A stretch of 64,000 bases of DNA, from contig NZ_CP130322.1 of the NCBI RefSeq assembly GCF_033025475.1, positions 3,167,001 through 3,231,000 on the forward strand. The letters run 5' to 3'. The DNA is from Sphingomonas sp. C3-2. GTDB taxonomy: Bacteria > Pseudomonadota > Alphaproteobacteria > Sphingomonadales > Sphingomonadaceae. The translations under genes were made by a program, and so were the position numbers. The notes beneath the pieces were generated by a model. The model saw only the letters and a program-made list of their open reading frames with translations. It had not been told where the DNA came from and ran no database searches. Shown here one piece after another: positions 8,862-20,230 of the stretch. Position 1 is the first letter of the stretch, and each line of letters opens with the position of its first letter.

Positions 8862-8889
8862 TTGACGCAAAGGGTGGCGTGCCTAGAGT
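8862..8889 (+). promoter_or_regulatory. Candidate sigma70-type promoter for the acyl-CoA ligase gene
   Basis: TTGACG (8862-8867) and TAGAGT (8884-8889) are separated by 16 nt. The expected start of transcription, about 7 nt later, falls on or beside the ATG at 8896, so the mRNA may have little or no leader. Confidence 0.4.
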
Positions 8890-8895
8890 TGAGGC

Positions 8896-10590
8896 ATGAC
8901 TTCCTCGCAGACCATCTGGAACACGCACTATCAGCATCCCAATGCATGGGAACAGGAATTTCCGCCGCTCGCGCTGCACGAGATGCTCGAACGCAGCGCA
9001 GCGCGCAATGGTGAGGCGCCGCTCCTCGATTTCATGGGGCGCCATTACAGCTATGCTGAATCGCTGAACGGCGCGCGGCGCGTTGCCTGCGGGCTGAAGG
9101 CGCTGGGCATCGGCAAGGGGGACAGGGTTGGCCTGTTCCTGCCCAATGTGCCTCACTATGTCGCCGCCTATTACGGCGCGCTGATGATGGGGGCGACGGT
9201 CGTCAACTTCTCGCCGCTCTACAGTGTCGAGGAATTGGCGCATCAGGTGGCGGATTCGGGGACGCGCATCCTCTTCACATTATCGGCCAGCGCCTTGCTG
9301 CCGACTGCGCTCAATGTGCTCGAACAGAGCGGGCTGGAACGGCTGGTTGTCGGCTCGGTCGCGGGCGCGCTTCCGGCCACCAAGTCGATCCTCTACCGAT
9401 TGTTCCGCCGATCCGAGGTTGCCGAGCGGCCGCACGATCCCCGGATCATGAGCTTTTCGCAACTGATCGCGAACAAGGGCGATTGCGCGCCTGTGGCAAT
9501 CGATCCGCTCAACGATATCGCGCTGATCCAATATACCGGCGGCACCACGGGCACGCCCAAAGGGGCGATGCTCACGCACCAGAACCTTTCAGCCAATGCG
9601 CGGCAGGTGGCGCTGCTCGATCCCGAGCCCGATGCGCCCGACCGTATCCTTGGCGTGCTGCCTTTCTTCCATGTCTTTGCGAACACCTGCGTGCTCAATC
9701 GCACCGTGTTGAACGGCGGGATGATCGCGATGCTGCCGCGGTTCGATGCTACCCAGGCGCTCGCCACGCTCCAGCGGGTGAAGGCGACGGCGCTCCCCGG
9801 CGTGCCGACCATGTATCAGGCGCTGCTCGATCACCCGCATATCGACCGCACCGATTTTTCCAGCCTGCGCATCTGCATTTCGGGCGGCGCACCGCTGCCC
9901 GCCGAGGTGAAGGCGAAGTTCGAGGCACGGACCGGGGCCAAGGTGGTCGAAGGCTATGGCCTCACCGAAAGCTCGGGCGTGGTGTCGAGCAACCCTTATG
10001 AGGGCGTGAACAAGACGGGCACGATCGGTCAACCAATCCCCGGCACGCTGGTGAAGCTGGTCGACAAGGAGGATCCCACCCGTCCGCCGCCCGAGGGCGA
10101 GCCGGGTGAACTGGTGTTCGCCGGGCCGCAGGTGATGAAGGGCTATTGGCAGCGCCCCGACGCCGATGCCGATATGTTTGTGGGCGAGTTCCTGCGTACC
10201 GGCGATGTCGCGGTGATCGATGAGGACGGTTATATCCGCATCGTCGACCGGCTGAAGGACATGATCGCGGTTGGCGGGTTCAAGGTGTTCCCGAGCGTGA
10301 TCGAGACCGTCCTGTACCGCAACCCGGCGGTGAAGGAGGCGTTGGTGATCGGCGTGGCCGATGCTTATCACGGCGAAATGCCCAAGGCCTTCGTCACGCT
10401 GAACGACGGCGCGCAGGGCGATGGCGAGGCGCTGAAGGCCTGGCTCAACCCGCTGCTCGGCAAGCATGAGCGCGTGGTTGCTGTCGAGGTACGCGAAAGC
10501 CTGCCCAAGACGATGGTCGGCAAGCTCAGCCGCAAGGAATTGGTGGCCGAGGAACGCGCGCGCGCAGCCGGGGCCAGCCAGGCGGCCTGA
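8896..10590 (+). CDS. fadD: Long-chain fatty acid-CoA ligase (AMP-forming)
   Basis: The 564-residue adenylate-forming enzyme activates a carboxylic acid to acyl-AMP and then acyl-CoA. The AMP-binding P-loop YTGGTTGTPKGAM is near residue 213. VEGYGLTESSG, the hinge LRTGDVAVIDEDGYIRIVDR and the C-terminal catalytic lysine region LPKTMVGKLSR follow in family order. Length matches FadD-type ligases. ATG 8896 has only a GAGG placed very close to it, consistent with a short-leader transcript. Chain-length preference cannot be deduced. Confidence 0.87.
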   Translation: MTSSQTIWNTHYQHPNAWEQEFPPLALHEMLERSAARNGEAPLLDFMGRHYSYAESLNGARRVACGLKALGIGKGDRVGLFLPNVPHYVAAYYGALMMGATVVNFSPLYSVEELAHQVADSGTRILFTLSASALLPTALNVLEQSGLERLVVGSVAGALPATKSILYRLFRRSEVAERPHDPRIMSFSQLIANKGDCAPVAIDPLNDIALIQYTGGTTGTPKGAMLTHQNLSANARQVALLDPEPDAPDRILGVLPFFHVFANTCVLNRTVLNGGMIAMLPRFDATQALATLQRVKATALPGVPTMYQALLDHPHIDRTDFSSLRICISGGAPLPAEVKAKFEARTGAKVVEGYGLTESSGVVSSNPYEGVNKTGTIGQPIPGTLVKLVDKEDPTRPPPEGEPGELVFAGPQVMKGYWQRPDADADMFVGEFLRTGDVAVIDEDGYIRIVDRLKDMIAVGGFKVFPSVIETVLYRNPAVKEALVIGVADAYHGEMPKAFVTLNDGAQGDGEALKAWLNPLLGKHERVVAVEVRESLPKTMVGKLSRKELVAEERARAAGASQAA

Positions 10591-10607
10591 ACCGCCCGGC
10601 GCGCCGA

Positions 10608-11975
10608 TCAGCCTGCCACCATCACCGTCTTCAGGTTCATGAACTCGTGCAGCCCGTGGCGGCCGAGTTCACGGCCATGGCCCGAGCGTTTGATCCCGCC
10701 AAAGGGGGCGTGCGGATCGGATGCCAGCATCTCGTTGACGGCCACCATCCCTGCCTCGATATCGCGCACCAGCCGGGCGCGCTCGGCCGGATCATTGGTC
10801 CAGATGCTCGATCCGAGGCCAAAGGGCACGTCATTGGCGATCTCGATCGCATGGTCGATGTCGTTCGCCTTGAAGATCATCGCGACCGGGCCGAAAAATT
10901 CCTCGCGCGCTACGGCCGCGCCGCGCGGAATATCAGTGAGAATTGCGGGCAGCATATAGGCGCCGGGGCCGGCGGGCGTTTCGCCGCCGAACAACAAGGT
11001 GGCGCCGGCTGCGACCGCGCGTTTCAGCTGCTCCGTCATCTCGTCTCGTGCCTTGTGGCTTGAAAGCGGGCCCATATCGGTCTCGGGGGCCAGCGGATCG
11101 CCCGTCTTCACCGCCTGCATCCCCTTCACGAAGCGTTCCATGAAGGCGTCGTGGACATCGGCATGGACGATCATGCGCTTGGCGCAGATGCAGCTCTGCC
11201 CGCTATTCTGGATACGCGCCTTCACCGCCGTTGCTGCCGCCTTGTCGAGATCGGCGCTGGGCATGACGATGAACGGATCTGACCCGCCCAGTTCCAGCAC
11301 CACCTTTTTCAGTGCCTGCCCGGCCTGTTCCGCCACCTTCATCCCGGCGCCTTCACTTCCCGTCAGCGTCACCGCGACGATGCGGTCATCGGCGATGAGG
11401 CCGGCGACCGCGTCCGACTTGATGTGCAAATTCTGGAACAGCCCTTCCGGTGCGCCCACTTGCGTGACCATATCCTCGATCAACTGCGCGCAGCCGGGGA
11501 CGTTGCTGGCATGTTTGAGCAGCCCGACATTGCCCGCCATGATCGTGGGCGCGAGAAAGCGGACAACCTGCCAGAACGGGAAGTTCCACGGCATGACCGC
11601 GAGTACCGCACCTTGCGGGCTCCACCGGGCGATCGCCTTGCGGCCGCCACCCAGGTCGGTTTCGACATCCGCCAGCATCGCCGCGCCCTTTTCGGCATAG
11701 AAGCGAAATGCGTTCGCGCATTTATCCACCTCAGCCAGCGCGGAATTGAGCGTCTTGCCCATTTCGAACGTGGCCATGCGCGCCAGCTTTTCCCGATTTT
11801 CGGTGTAACGATCGGCAATGCGCGTCAAAAGTGCGGCGCGTTCCTCAAGCGGGCTCACGCGCCATGCGGCATAGGCGCGGGCCGCCTTTTGCAGCCGGGC
11901 CTCGATCGCGGCGGCATCAAGCTCGGCATAGCTCTCACCAGTTTCGCCGGTGGCGGGATTGCGGCTCGTGAACAT
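10608..11975 (-). CDS. NAD(P)-dependent succinate-semialdehyde dehydrogenase-like aldehyde dehydrogenase
   Basis: The 455-residue cytosolic aldehyde dehydrogenase most resembles the shorter Sad/YneI branch of succinate-semialdehyde dehydrogenases. It begins with NPATGE, has VMPWNFPFWQ in the cofactor domain, the general base in LELGGSDPF and the catalytic cysteine in NSGQSCICAKR. The C-terminal APFGGIKRSGHGRELG is typical. The reaction is oxidation of an aldehyde to the acid. It converges with fadD, 17 nt apart, and is divergent from xseB. No gab-type partner genes are nearby, so the substrate is uncertain. Confidence 0.85.
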   Translation of the reverse strand: MFTSRNPATGETGESYAELDAAAIEARLQKAARAYAAWRVSPLEERAALLTRIADRYTENREKLARMATFEMGKTLNSALAEVDKCANAFRFYAEKGAAMLADVETDLGGGRKAIARWSPQGAVLAVMPWNFPFWQVVRFLAPTIMAGNVGLLKHASNVPGCAQLIEDMVTQVGAPEGLFQNLHIKSDAVAGLIADDRIVAVTLTGSEGAGMKVAEQAGQALKKVVLELGGSDPFIVMPSADLDKAAATAVKARIQNSGQSCICAKRMIVHADVHDAFMERFVKGMQAVKTGDPLAPETDMGPLSSHKARDEMTEQLKRAVAAGATLLFGGETPAGPGAYMLPAILTDIPRGAAVAREEFFGPVAMIFKANDIDHAIEIANDVPFGLGSSIWTNDPAERARLVRDIEAGMVAVNEMLASDPHAPFGGIKRSGHGRELGRHGLHEFMNLKTVMVAG

Positions 11976-12065
11976 GGTGGCGGGTCCTTGGCGTAAGGGG
12001 AGGGGGGATGGCCTGTTTCTATAGCTGTTTCAGGCGCCGATCCAGCGGCCGAGGCGCGCACGCGC

Positions 12066-12094
12066 TTGACCGCGCCATGCCCGCTCGCCCATAG
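12066..12094 (+). promoter_or_regulatory. Candidate promoter for xseB-ispA
   Basis: TTGACC (12066-12071) and CCATAG (12089-12094) are separated by exactly 17 nt. Transcription would start near 12101, at the A of the xseB ATG (12102), suggesting a leaderless mRNA. Confidence 0.45.
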
Positions 12095-12101
12095 CGAAAC
12101 C

Positions 12102-12353
12102 ATGACTGAGACCACCGACGCCGAACTCGCCGAACTGTCCTTCGAAGACGCGCTGAAGCGGCTCGAAACCATTGTTTCCCGCCTCGAAAGCGGGGAAGCC
12201 TCGCTCGACGAGTCGATCAGCCTCTATGCCGAGGGCGATCGCCTGCGCCAGCAATGCGAGGCGCGGCTTGCGGCCGCACAGGCGCGGATCGAAAAGATCA
12301 GCCTCGGCCAGGATGGCCGCCCGTCCGGAACCCAGCCGTTCGACGCGGCCTGA
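12102..12353 (+). CDS. xseB: Exodeoxyribonuclease VII small subunit
   Basis: The 83-residue protein is XseB, the small subunit of the nuclease that degrades single-stranded DNA in both directions. It has the family core [20 protein letters not shown], then [18 protein letters not shown], which form two helices. Several copies bind one XseA. ATG 12102 is used; no Shine-Dalgarno is visible and the promoter lies immediately upstream. ispA starts 6 nt after its stop, the usual arrangement. xseA is not in this window. Confidence 0.92.
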   Translation: MTETTDAELAELSFEDALKRLETIVSRLESGEASLDESISLYAEGDRLRQQCEARLAAAQARIEKISLGQDGRPSGTQPFDAA

Positions 12354-12359
12354 GGCTGG

Positions 12360-13256
12360 ATGGAAAGCATGTCGATACTCGATGTCGCGCTTGAGCGGGT
12401 TGCCGAAGATATCGACCGGCAATTCGATCTGTTGCTGCGTGCGCCCGACGATGCGCGCGCGCCGCTATACCTTGCAATGCGCCACGCGGCGATCGGCGGC
12501 GGCAAGCGGCTACGTCCGCTGCTGACGCTGGCCACGGCCGAACTGTTCAACGTCGATCGCCAGCGCGCGCTGCGCGCGGCAACCGCGATTGAATGCGTCC
12601 ATGTCTATTCGTTGGTGCATGACGATCTGCCCGCGATGGATGACGACGATATGCGCCGTGGCAAGCCGACGGTGCACAAGGCGTTCGATGAAGCGGCTGC
12701 CATTCTGGCTGGTGATGCGCTGCAGGCACTGGCCTTTGAAATCCTTGCGGACGATGCGACGAGCCCCGATCCGTTCGTGCGTGCAGAACTGGTGCTCACC
12801 GTCGCGCGCGCGGCGGGGGCGGCCGGCATGGTCGGCGGCCAGACGATGGACTTGTCCGCCGAGCGCAACGGCTTCGATCTCGGCACGATCACCCGATTGC
12901 AGCAGCTGAAGACAGGTGCGCTCATCGCCGCCAGCGTCGAGATCGGCGCCATTCTGGGCCATATTCCGCCCGAAGGCCGCATGGGGCTGCGCGGCTATGC
13001 CCGCGACATCGGCCTGGCCTTCCAGATCTGCGACGACCTTCTCGACGTAGAGGGCGACGAAGCGGTTGCCGGCAAGGCGCTGAACAAGGATGCCGCCGCC
13101 GGCAAGGCGACCTTCCTGACGCTGATGGGCGCGGAGCGCGCCCGCGCGCAGGCCGAACTGCTCGTCGATCAGGCGATCGAGCATCTCAAGACATTTGGAG
13201 AGGAAGCGGATCTGCTGCGCGCGGTTGCCCGCTTCGTGATTGAAAGGGATCGCTGA
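12360..13256 (+). CDS. ispA: Polyprenyl synthetase (farnesyl diphosphate synthase type)
   Basis: The 298-residue all-helical enzyme joins isopentenyl diphosphate to an allylic diphosphate, probably to make farnesyl diphosphate. The first aspartate-rich motif is in VHDDLPAMDDDDMRRG and the second in FQICDDLLDVEGDE. GGGKRLRP is the substrate-binding loop. The four residues between the two aspartate pairs of the first motif match bacterial short-chain synthases. It follows xseB by 6 nt, as in many proteobacteria. A second ATG at 12369 could be the true start. Confidence 0.92.
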   Translation: MESMSILDVALERVAEDIDRQFDLLLRAPDDARAPLYLAMRHAAIGGGKRLRPLLTLATAELFNVDRQRALRAATAIECVHVYSLVHDDLPAMDDDDMRRGKPTVHKAFDEAAAILAGDALQALAFEILADDATSPDPFVRAELVLTVARAAGAAGMVGGQTMDLSAERNGFDLGTITRLQQLKTGALIAASVEIGAILGHIPPEGRMGLRGYARDIGLAFQICDDLLDVEGDEAVAGKALNKDAAAGKATFLTLMGAERARAQAELLVDQAIEHLKTFGEEADLLRAVARFVIERDR

Positions 13257-13763
13257 ATGGCGCAGCGCATTGGGGTTTATCCGGGGACGTTCGATCCGAT
13301 CACGCTCGGCCATATGGATATCATCCGGCGCGGGGCGAAGCTCGTCGACCGGCTGGTGATCGGGGTCACCACCAATCCGTCGAAATCGCCGATGTTCACG
13401 GTCGAGGAACGCATGGACATGGTCCGCCGCGAAGTGGCGACCATTGGCGGCGATATCCAGGTCGTCTCGTTCAACTCGCTGCTCATGGACTTTGCCGAAC
13501 GACAGGGCGCATCGATGATCGTGCGTGGCCTGCGCGCCGTCGCCGATTTCGAATATGAATATCAGATGGCGGGGATGAACCAGCAGTTGAACGACCAGAT
13601 CGAAACGGTCTTCCTGATGGCCGATGTCTCGCTTCAGCCCATTGCCTCGCGTCTGGTGAAGGAAATCGCCATTTACGGCGGCAATATTTCGCGCTTCGTC
13701 TCGGCGGCGGTGGAGGCTGAGGTGGTCGACCGCGTCAACACGATCGGGCGCAAGGGCGACTGA
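13257..13763 (+). CDS. coaD: Phosphopantetheine adenylyltransferase
   Basis: The 168-residue cytosolic enzyme transfers AMP from ATP to 4'-phosphopantetheine, the penultimate step of coenzyme A synthesis. The N-terminal GVYPGTFDPITLGHMDII contains the T/HxGH nucleotidyltransferase motif, and IVRGLRAVADFEYEYQM is the family's conserved second region. Length is normal. It begins directly after the ispA stop and is probably in the same transcript; AAAGGGA near the ispA end is its likely ribosome-binding site. Confidence 0.95.
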   Translation: MAQRIGVYPGTFDPITLGHMDIIRRGAKLVDRLVIGVTTNPSKSPMFTVEERMDMVRREVATIGGDIQVVSFNSLLMDFAERQGASMIVRGLRAVADFEYEYQMAGMNQQLNDQIETVFLMADVSLQPIASRLVKEIAIYGGNISRFVSAAVEAEVVDRVNTIGRKGD

Positions 13764-13825
13764 TCGTTCAGCCGCCGCTCAGGCAGTGGCGATAGAAAAA
13801 CGGTAAAACTGGGAATCGGAAACTT

Positions 13826-14536
13826 ATGCGTCTGAAAATCATCGTGCCTGCACTGGCTGGCCTGTTCCTGAGCCAGGCCGCCATGGCGCAGGATGCTCCG
13901 GCTGAAACCCCGGGGCATGCCGAGCAGGTGCTGGCAACGCAGCCGTCCAAGGCCAGCGCCACGCCGCCCGTGATGCCGATTCCCAAGCCCGCGCCCGATC
14001 CAGCGACCGATCAGGCGAATATTCTCAATCTCGACCTGTCGACCGGTGGCCGGGTTTCGATCCAGCTGCGCCCCGACGTTGCGCCGCTGCATGTCGAACG
14101 CATCAAGTCGCTCGTCGCCAAGGGGTTCTATAACGGCGTGGTGTTCCACCGCGTGATCGATGGCTTCATGGCGCAGACGGGCGACCCGACGGGTACCGGC
14201 CAGGGTGGTTCGGACCTTCCCGACCTGACCGCCGAATTCAACCTGCTGCCGCATCTGCGCGGCACCGTCTCGATGGCGCGCACCAATGATCCGAACTCGG
14301 CGAACAGCCAGTTCTTCATCATGTTCCTGCCGCGCATGTCGCTCGACAAGCGCTACACCGTTTTCGGGCGCGTGATTTCGGGCATGCAATATGTCGACGC
14401 CATCGAACGCGGCGAGCCGCCCGCGAGCCCGAGCACGATCGTCCGCGCCGCGATGGCCGATGCGGGGGCCGCAACACCCGTTGCCGCGCCGGTTGAGCCG
14501 GCGCCGGCCGATGCGGCGCCCGCGCCCAAGAAATAA
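13826..14536 (+). CDS. Exported peptidyl-prolyl cis-trans isomerase (cyclophilin)
   Basis: The 236-residue protein has a signal peptide ending QAAMAQ, so it acts in the periplasm. It then has a ~50-residue proline/alanine-rich linker and a cyclophilin domain. Domain hallmarks are [20 protein letters not shown] (catalytic arginine), GTGQGG and [11 protein letters not shown]. The family isomerises X-Pro bonds during folding. The C-terminal tail is alanine/proline-rich and low-complexity, ending APAPKK. Its TAA overlaps the queA ATG (TAATG), so the two are translationally coupled. Confidence 0.92.
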   Translation: MRLKIIVPALAGLFLSQAAMAQDAPAETPGHAEQVLATQPSKASATPPVMPIPKPAPDPATDQANILNLDLSTGGRVSIQLRPDVAPLHVERIKSLVAKGFYNGVVFHRVIDGFMAQTGDPTGTGQGGSDLPDLTAEFNLLPHLRGTVSMARTNDPNSANSQFFIMFLPRMSLDKRYTVFGRVISGMQYVDAIERGEPPASPSTIVRAAMADAGAATPVAAPVEPAPADAAPAPKK

Positions 14537-15576
14537 TGCGCGTAGACCTTTTCGATTTCGATCTGCCGGCGGAAAATATCGCGCTCCGCCCGGCCTCGCC
14601 GCGCGATAGCGCCCGTATGTTGGTGCTCGATGGCGCCGATCGGCGCGACGCGATCGTCAGCGATCTGCCTTCGGTGCTGCGCCCCGGCGACATGCTGGTG
14701 TTCAACGACACGCGCGTCATCCCCGCCCAGCTTGAAGGGCTGCGCGGGGAAGCGCGGATCGGCGCGACGCTCCACAAGCGCGAAGGGCTGCGCCAGTGGC
14801 GTGCCTTTATCCGCAATGCCAAGCGCCTGAAGGATGGCGACCGGATCGATTTCGGCGCGGGCGTTTTTGCCGTCGCGCATGACCGCGCCGAAGATGGCAG
14901 CTTCGCGCTCTCGTTCGAAGGCGACGAGCCCGTCGAGCTGCTTCTGGAACGCGCGGGCACGATGCCGTTGCCGCCCTATATCGCGGGCAAGCGCCCGACC
15001 GACGAACGCGATCTGGAGGATTACCAGACGATGTTCGCGCGCGAGGCCGGCGCGGTTGCCGCACCCACCGCCGCGCTCCATTTCACCCCCGGCCTGATGG
15101 CCGCCCTCGCCGAACGCGGGATCGAAAGTGCAACCCTGACCTTGCATGTCGGCGCGGGCACCTTTCTGCCGGTCAAGGCCGACGATACCGTTGATCACAA
15201 GATGCACGCCGAATGGGGCCGGATCGACGCCGCCACGGCGGATAGGCTGAACGCGGTGCGCGCACGCGGAGGCCGGTTGATCGCGGTGGGCACCACCTCG
15301 CTTCGCCTCATCGAAAGCGCGGCGGGGGAGGATAATGTCATTCGCCCGTTCGAGGGGGATACCGCGATCTTCATCACCCCCGGATACCGTTTCCGCGGCA
15401 TCGACGGGCTGATGACCAATTTCCATCTGCCGCGTTCGACGCTGTTCATGCTGGTCAGCGCCTTGATGGGCCGCGAACGCATGCAGGCGGCCTATGCCCA
15501 TGCCATCGCCAGCGGATATCGGTTCTATTCTTACGGCGATGCCAGCCTGTTGTTGCCCGAAGGACATGTCGCATGA
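14536..15576 (+). CDS. queA: tRNA preQ1(34) S-adenosylmethionine ribosyltransferase-isomerase
   Basis: The 346-residue enzyme transfers and isomerises the ribosyl group of S-adenosylmethionine onto preQ1 at tRNA position 34, making epoxyqueuosine. It shows the family start [35 protein letters not shown] and the C-terminal [17 protein letters not shown]. Length is normal. The start overlaps the cyclophilin stop and the stop overlaps the EF-hand gene start (ATGA). tgt, the preceding enzyme in the pathway, is about 1.7 kb downstream. Confidence 0.95.
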   Translation: MRVDLFDFDLPAENIALRPASPRDSARMLVLDGADRRDAIVSDLPSVLRPGDMLVFNDTRVIPAQLEGLRGEARIGATLHKREGLRQWRAFIRNAKRLKDGDRIDFGAGVFAVAHDRAEDGSFALSFEGDEPVELLLERAGTMPLPPYIAGKRPTDERDLEDYQTMFAREAGAVAAPTAALHFTPGLMAALAERGIESATLTLHVGAGTFLPVKADDTVDHKMHAEWGRIDAATADRLNAVRARGGRLIAVGTTSLRLIESAAGEDNVIRPFEGDTAIFITPGYRFRGIDGLMTNFHLPRSTLFMLVSALMGRERMQAAYAHAIASGYRFYSYGDASLLLPEGHVA

Positions 15577-16094
15577 AATATGCGTTGCTGCTTCCCGTCC
15601 TCGCGGCGTTCGCCGCGCCGGCCACCGCCGATGCGCGCAAGAAACCGCAGTTCGATCCGGCGGTGCTCAGCCGCCCCACCATCTCGGCAACGCCCGTCGC
15701 CGTGATGATCTCTGGCTTCGACAGCGACGGCGACGGCATTGTCACCCACGCCGAATATGATGCGGGCCTCGATCGCTCGTTCCGTCAGGGCGATGCGGAC
15801 GGCGACGGCGCGATCTCGCTGATTGAGCTTGGCCATTGGGCGCAGCATTGGCTGGGCGATCGCGGCGCCATTCCGGGCCAATATGATTTCGACCGCGACG
15901 GCGACGACCGGGTATCGCGGCAGGAATATCAAACCGAATTCGGCCGCCGCTTCCTTGAGCTGGACCGCGACCGCGACGGCAAGCTGGTGCGCGCCGAACT
16001 GATCCTGCTCAGCACCCCGCGCGTGGCGCCGGGCGCGGAACAGGGGCCTCCGGGCGGCCCCCCGGCACCCGGCGGCAAACCGCCCCAGCGCTGA
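15573..16094 (+). CDS. Exported EF-hand calcium-binding protein
   Basis: The 173-residue protein has a signal peptide ([20 protein letters not shown]), so it is probably periplasmic. It contains four DxDxDG-type calcium loops: [39 protein letters not shown] and [13 protein letters not shown], each ending in glutamate at the coordinating position. The C-terminal ~25 residues are proline/glycine-rich. Its ATG overlaps the queA stop. Its role is unknown; calcium buffering or sensing in the envelope is an inference. Confidence 0.85.
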   Translation: MKYALLLPVLAAFAAPATADARKKPQFDPAVLSRPTISATPVAVMISGFDSDGDGIVTHAEYDAGLDRSFRQGDADGDGAISLIELGHWAQHWLGDRGAIPGQYDFDRDGDDRVSRQEYQTEFGRRFLELDRDRDGKLVRAELILLSTPRVAPGAEQGPPGGPPAPGGKPPQR

Positions 16095-16097
16095 TCC

Positions 16098-16778
16098 TCA
16101 GCGCGTCAGGATCGTCACGCCGATCGCGGCGCGCTGGTGAAAGCCCAGGCTTTCGTAAAGCGCGATGGCCCCTTCATTGTCGGCATAGCTGTGGAGGAAG
16201 GGCTTGTTGCCGCGTTCAAGGATGCGCGCGGCAACCACGCGGATGAGCGCACCGGCATAGCCCTGGCCCCGGTGATCGGGATGGGTGCACACGCCGCTTA
16301 CCTCGCTGAACCCATCGACCTGCATTCGCTCGCCCGCCATGGCGACGATCTTTCCGTCGATCCTTACCCCGATGAAATCGCCCAGTGCATGCGTGCGCGC
16401 TGCAAAGGGGCCGGGGCGGGTCAATTCGGCCAGGCCCTGCATCTCGGGCGCATCGCGATCGTCCAGCGGTTCGAAGGCGACCGCCCGGCCGCCCGGCGCG
16501 ATCGCATCCGCCATCATCTGCGTCAGACGTGCCTCGCGCACAATCCGGCTGCCTGACGGGCACGTCACCGGCCCTGCCTCCACCAGCCACAATTCCCCTG
16601 CGGGCGGCACCAGTTCCTGAAGCGCGGCGACGCTTTCGGGGGACTGGTCATGCGCGGCGCCGAACGGGCCGAAAGCGGGGGACAGCCGCAACGCGCGGCT
16701 GTCCCCCTCGGCATAGGCGGACCAGCCGGAATTGAGCGCGGACCAGACCGGCCGGTCGAGGGGGTGGGCATTGGACAT
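16098..16778 (-). CDS. GNAT family N-acetyltransferase
   Basis: The 226-residue protein has a C-terminal GNAT domain. The acetyl-CoA loop reads THPDHRGQGYAGALI (Q/RxxGxG/A), and the last motif, ALYESLGFHQRAAIGVTIL, is typical. The N-terminal ~100 residues are less conserved, like the GCN5-related family with an added N-domain. ATG 16778 follows AGGTG. The gene is convergent with the EF-hand gene (3 nt apart) and divergent from marR across a 61-bp region with a perfect dyad. The substrate is unknown. Confidence 0.85.
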   Translation of the reverse strand: MSNAHPLDRPVWSALNSGWSAYAEGDSRALRLSPAFGPFGAAHDQSPESVAALQELVPPAGELWLVEAGPVTCPSGSRIVREARLTQMMADAIAPGGRAVAFEPLDDRDAPEMQGLAELTRPGPFAARTHALGDFIGVRIDGKIVAMAGERMQVDGFSEVSGVCTHPDHRGQGYAGALIRVVAARILERGNKPFLHSYADNEGAIALYESLGFHQRAAIGVTILTR

Positions 16779-16803
16779 GAAAAGCACCTGCACGAGTCGA
16801 AAT

Positions 16804-16822
16804 AGTTGACTTAGGCAACTAA
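16804..16822. promoter_or_regulatory. Candidate MarR operator between GNAT and marR
   Basis: TAGTTG-ACTTAGG-CAACTA is a perfect 6-bp inverted repeat with a 7-nt spacer, midway between divergent starts at 16778 and 16840. Size and position suit a MarR dimer repressing both genes. Confidence 0.5.
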
Positions 16823-16839
16823 TATGCCACCATCGCTAC

Positions 16840-18763
<1,924 letters not shown>

Positions 18764-18785
18764 GGCCTGAACGCCGCAACCGCGA

Positions 18786-20150
18786 TCAGTTGCTGCAGCT
18801 GAAGCGCAGGAAGTTCGGAACCGGGCCGTTCCAGCCCGCTTCGCTATTGCCAACGGGAACCATCGGCTCATTGTCACGCGGGGCGTGATCGCGGGGCGTA
18901 TAATCGCGCGGTGCCTGCTCGCGCGGGGCGCGGCGCTCTTCCTGCGCCTCCGCCCGGCGGCGATCCGGCTTGCGGCCTTCGTCGCGGCGCTCGGCCTTGG
19001 GTTCCTCGCGGCGGCGTTCGGGCTCGGCAGCCTTTATGGGTGCGGGGATGCGCTCGATTTTCTGGCCGATCAGCTTTTCGATATTCTCGATCGCCTCGGC
19101 GTCTTCCTTGGTGACGAAGGTATAGGCGACGCCCGTCGCCCCCGCGCGGCCCGTACGGCCGATACGGTGGACATAATCGTCCGGGTGCCAGGGCGCGTCG
19201 AAGTTGAAGACGTGGCTCACGCCCTTCACGTCAAGCCCGCGTGCGGCGACGTCGGATGCAACCAGCAGGTTGATGTCGCCGTTCTTGAACAGCTCCAGTT
19301 CGGCCAGACGGGCTGGCTGGTCCATGTCGCCGTGGATCTCGCCCGCGCGGAAGCCGTGGCGCTTCAGGCTCTTGGCCAGTTCGCGCACCGTCGTCTTGCG
19401 GTTGCAGAAGATGATGCCGGTGTTCACCTCGTCCTGCACCAGCAGGCTGCGCAGGCATTCGCGCTTCTTGCGCGTGTCGACCTCAACCAGCTTCTGGGTG
19501 ATCGACGCGTTCGCCGTCGCGGGGCGGGCAACCTCGATATGCTTGGGGTTGGTCAGGAACTTGTCCGCCAGCTTCTTGATCGGCGGCGGCATCGTTGCCG
19601 AAAACAAGAGCGTCTGACGGTTGGCGGGCAGCTTGGTGCAGATTTCCTCGATATCGGGGATGAACCCCATGTCGAGCATCCGGTCCGCCTCGTCGATCAC
19701 GAGCAGGCTGCAGCCCGTGAGCAGGATATTGCCGCGCTGGAACAGATCCATCAGGCGGCCCGGCGTCGCGATCAGCACGTCGACGCCCTTTTCCAGCGCC
19801 TTGATCTGATCGCCCATCGAAACGCCGCCGATCAGCAGCGCCATCGATAGCTTGTGATATTTGCCGTATTTCTCGAAATTCTCGGCCACCTGTGCGGCGA
19901 GTTCGCGGGTCGGCTCCAGAATCAGCGAACGCGGCATGCGCGCCCGGCTGCGACCATGCGCCAGGATGTCGATCATCGGCAGCACGAAGCTGGCGGTTTT
20001 TCCTGTGCCCGTCTGGGCGATGCCGATGAGATCCTTCATCATCAGCACGGGCGGAATGGCCTGCTGCTGGATGGGCGTGGGCTCGTTATAGCCCGATTCG
20101 CTCACCGCGCGCAGAAGTTCGTCTGAAAGGCCGAGATCGGCAAAGTTCAT
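18786..20150 (-). CDS. DEAD-box ATP-dependent RNA helicase (RhlE type)
   Basis: The 454-residue protein has the complete helicase core: Q motif (YNEPTPIQQQAI), motif I AQTGTGKTASF, motif II VIDEADRMLD, motif III SATMP and motif VI HRIGRTGRAG. The C-terminal ~85 residues are a basic, arginine/glutamate-rich tail with repeated PRDx units, typical of RhlE-like helicases acting in ribosome assembly or RNA turnover. I chose ATG 20150, which gives the family start MNFADLGL. The terminus FLRFSCSN is unusual and may be poorly conserved. Confidence 0.92.
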   Translation of the reverse strand: MNFADLGLSDELLRAVSESGYNEPTPIQQQAIPPVLMMKDLIGIAQTGTGKTASFVLPMIDILAHGRSRARMPRSLILEPTRELAAQVAENFEKYGKYHKLSMALLIGGVSMGDQIKALEKGVDVLIATPGRLMDLFQRGNILLTGCSLLVIDEADRMLDMGFIPDIEEICTKLPANRQTLLFSATMPPPIKKLADKFLTNPKHIEVARPATANASITQKLVEVDTRKKRECLRSLLVQDEVNTGIIFCNRKTTVRELAKSLKRHGFRAGEIHGDMDQPARLAELELFKNGDINLLVASDVAARGLDVKGVSHVFNFDAPWHPDDYVHRIGRTGRAGATGVAYTFVTKEDAEAIENIEKLIGQKIERIPAPIKAAEPERRREEPKAERRDEGRKPDRRRAEAQEERRAPREQAPRDYTPRDHAPRDNEPMVPVGNSEAGWNGPVPNFLRFSCSN

Positions 20151-20230
20151 AGTCTGTCCGGAAAAACCAGCACGGGCCAACCCCGCGAATGGGGCAGCGC
20201 GTGGCGCAAAACCCCCTGAATGTCAAGATT

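Noticed and set aside
7471-9243. A 590-codon frame on the minus strand
   Set aside because: It covers the opposite strand of trcR, the MBL gene and fadD, all well supported.
15717-15980. Repeated GACGGCGACGG-like DNA as a tandem repeat or CRISPR
   Set aside because: The repetition comes from the four DxDxDG calcium loops of the EF-hand protein; there are no regular spacers.
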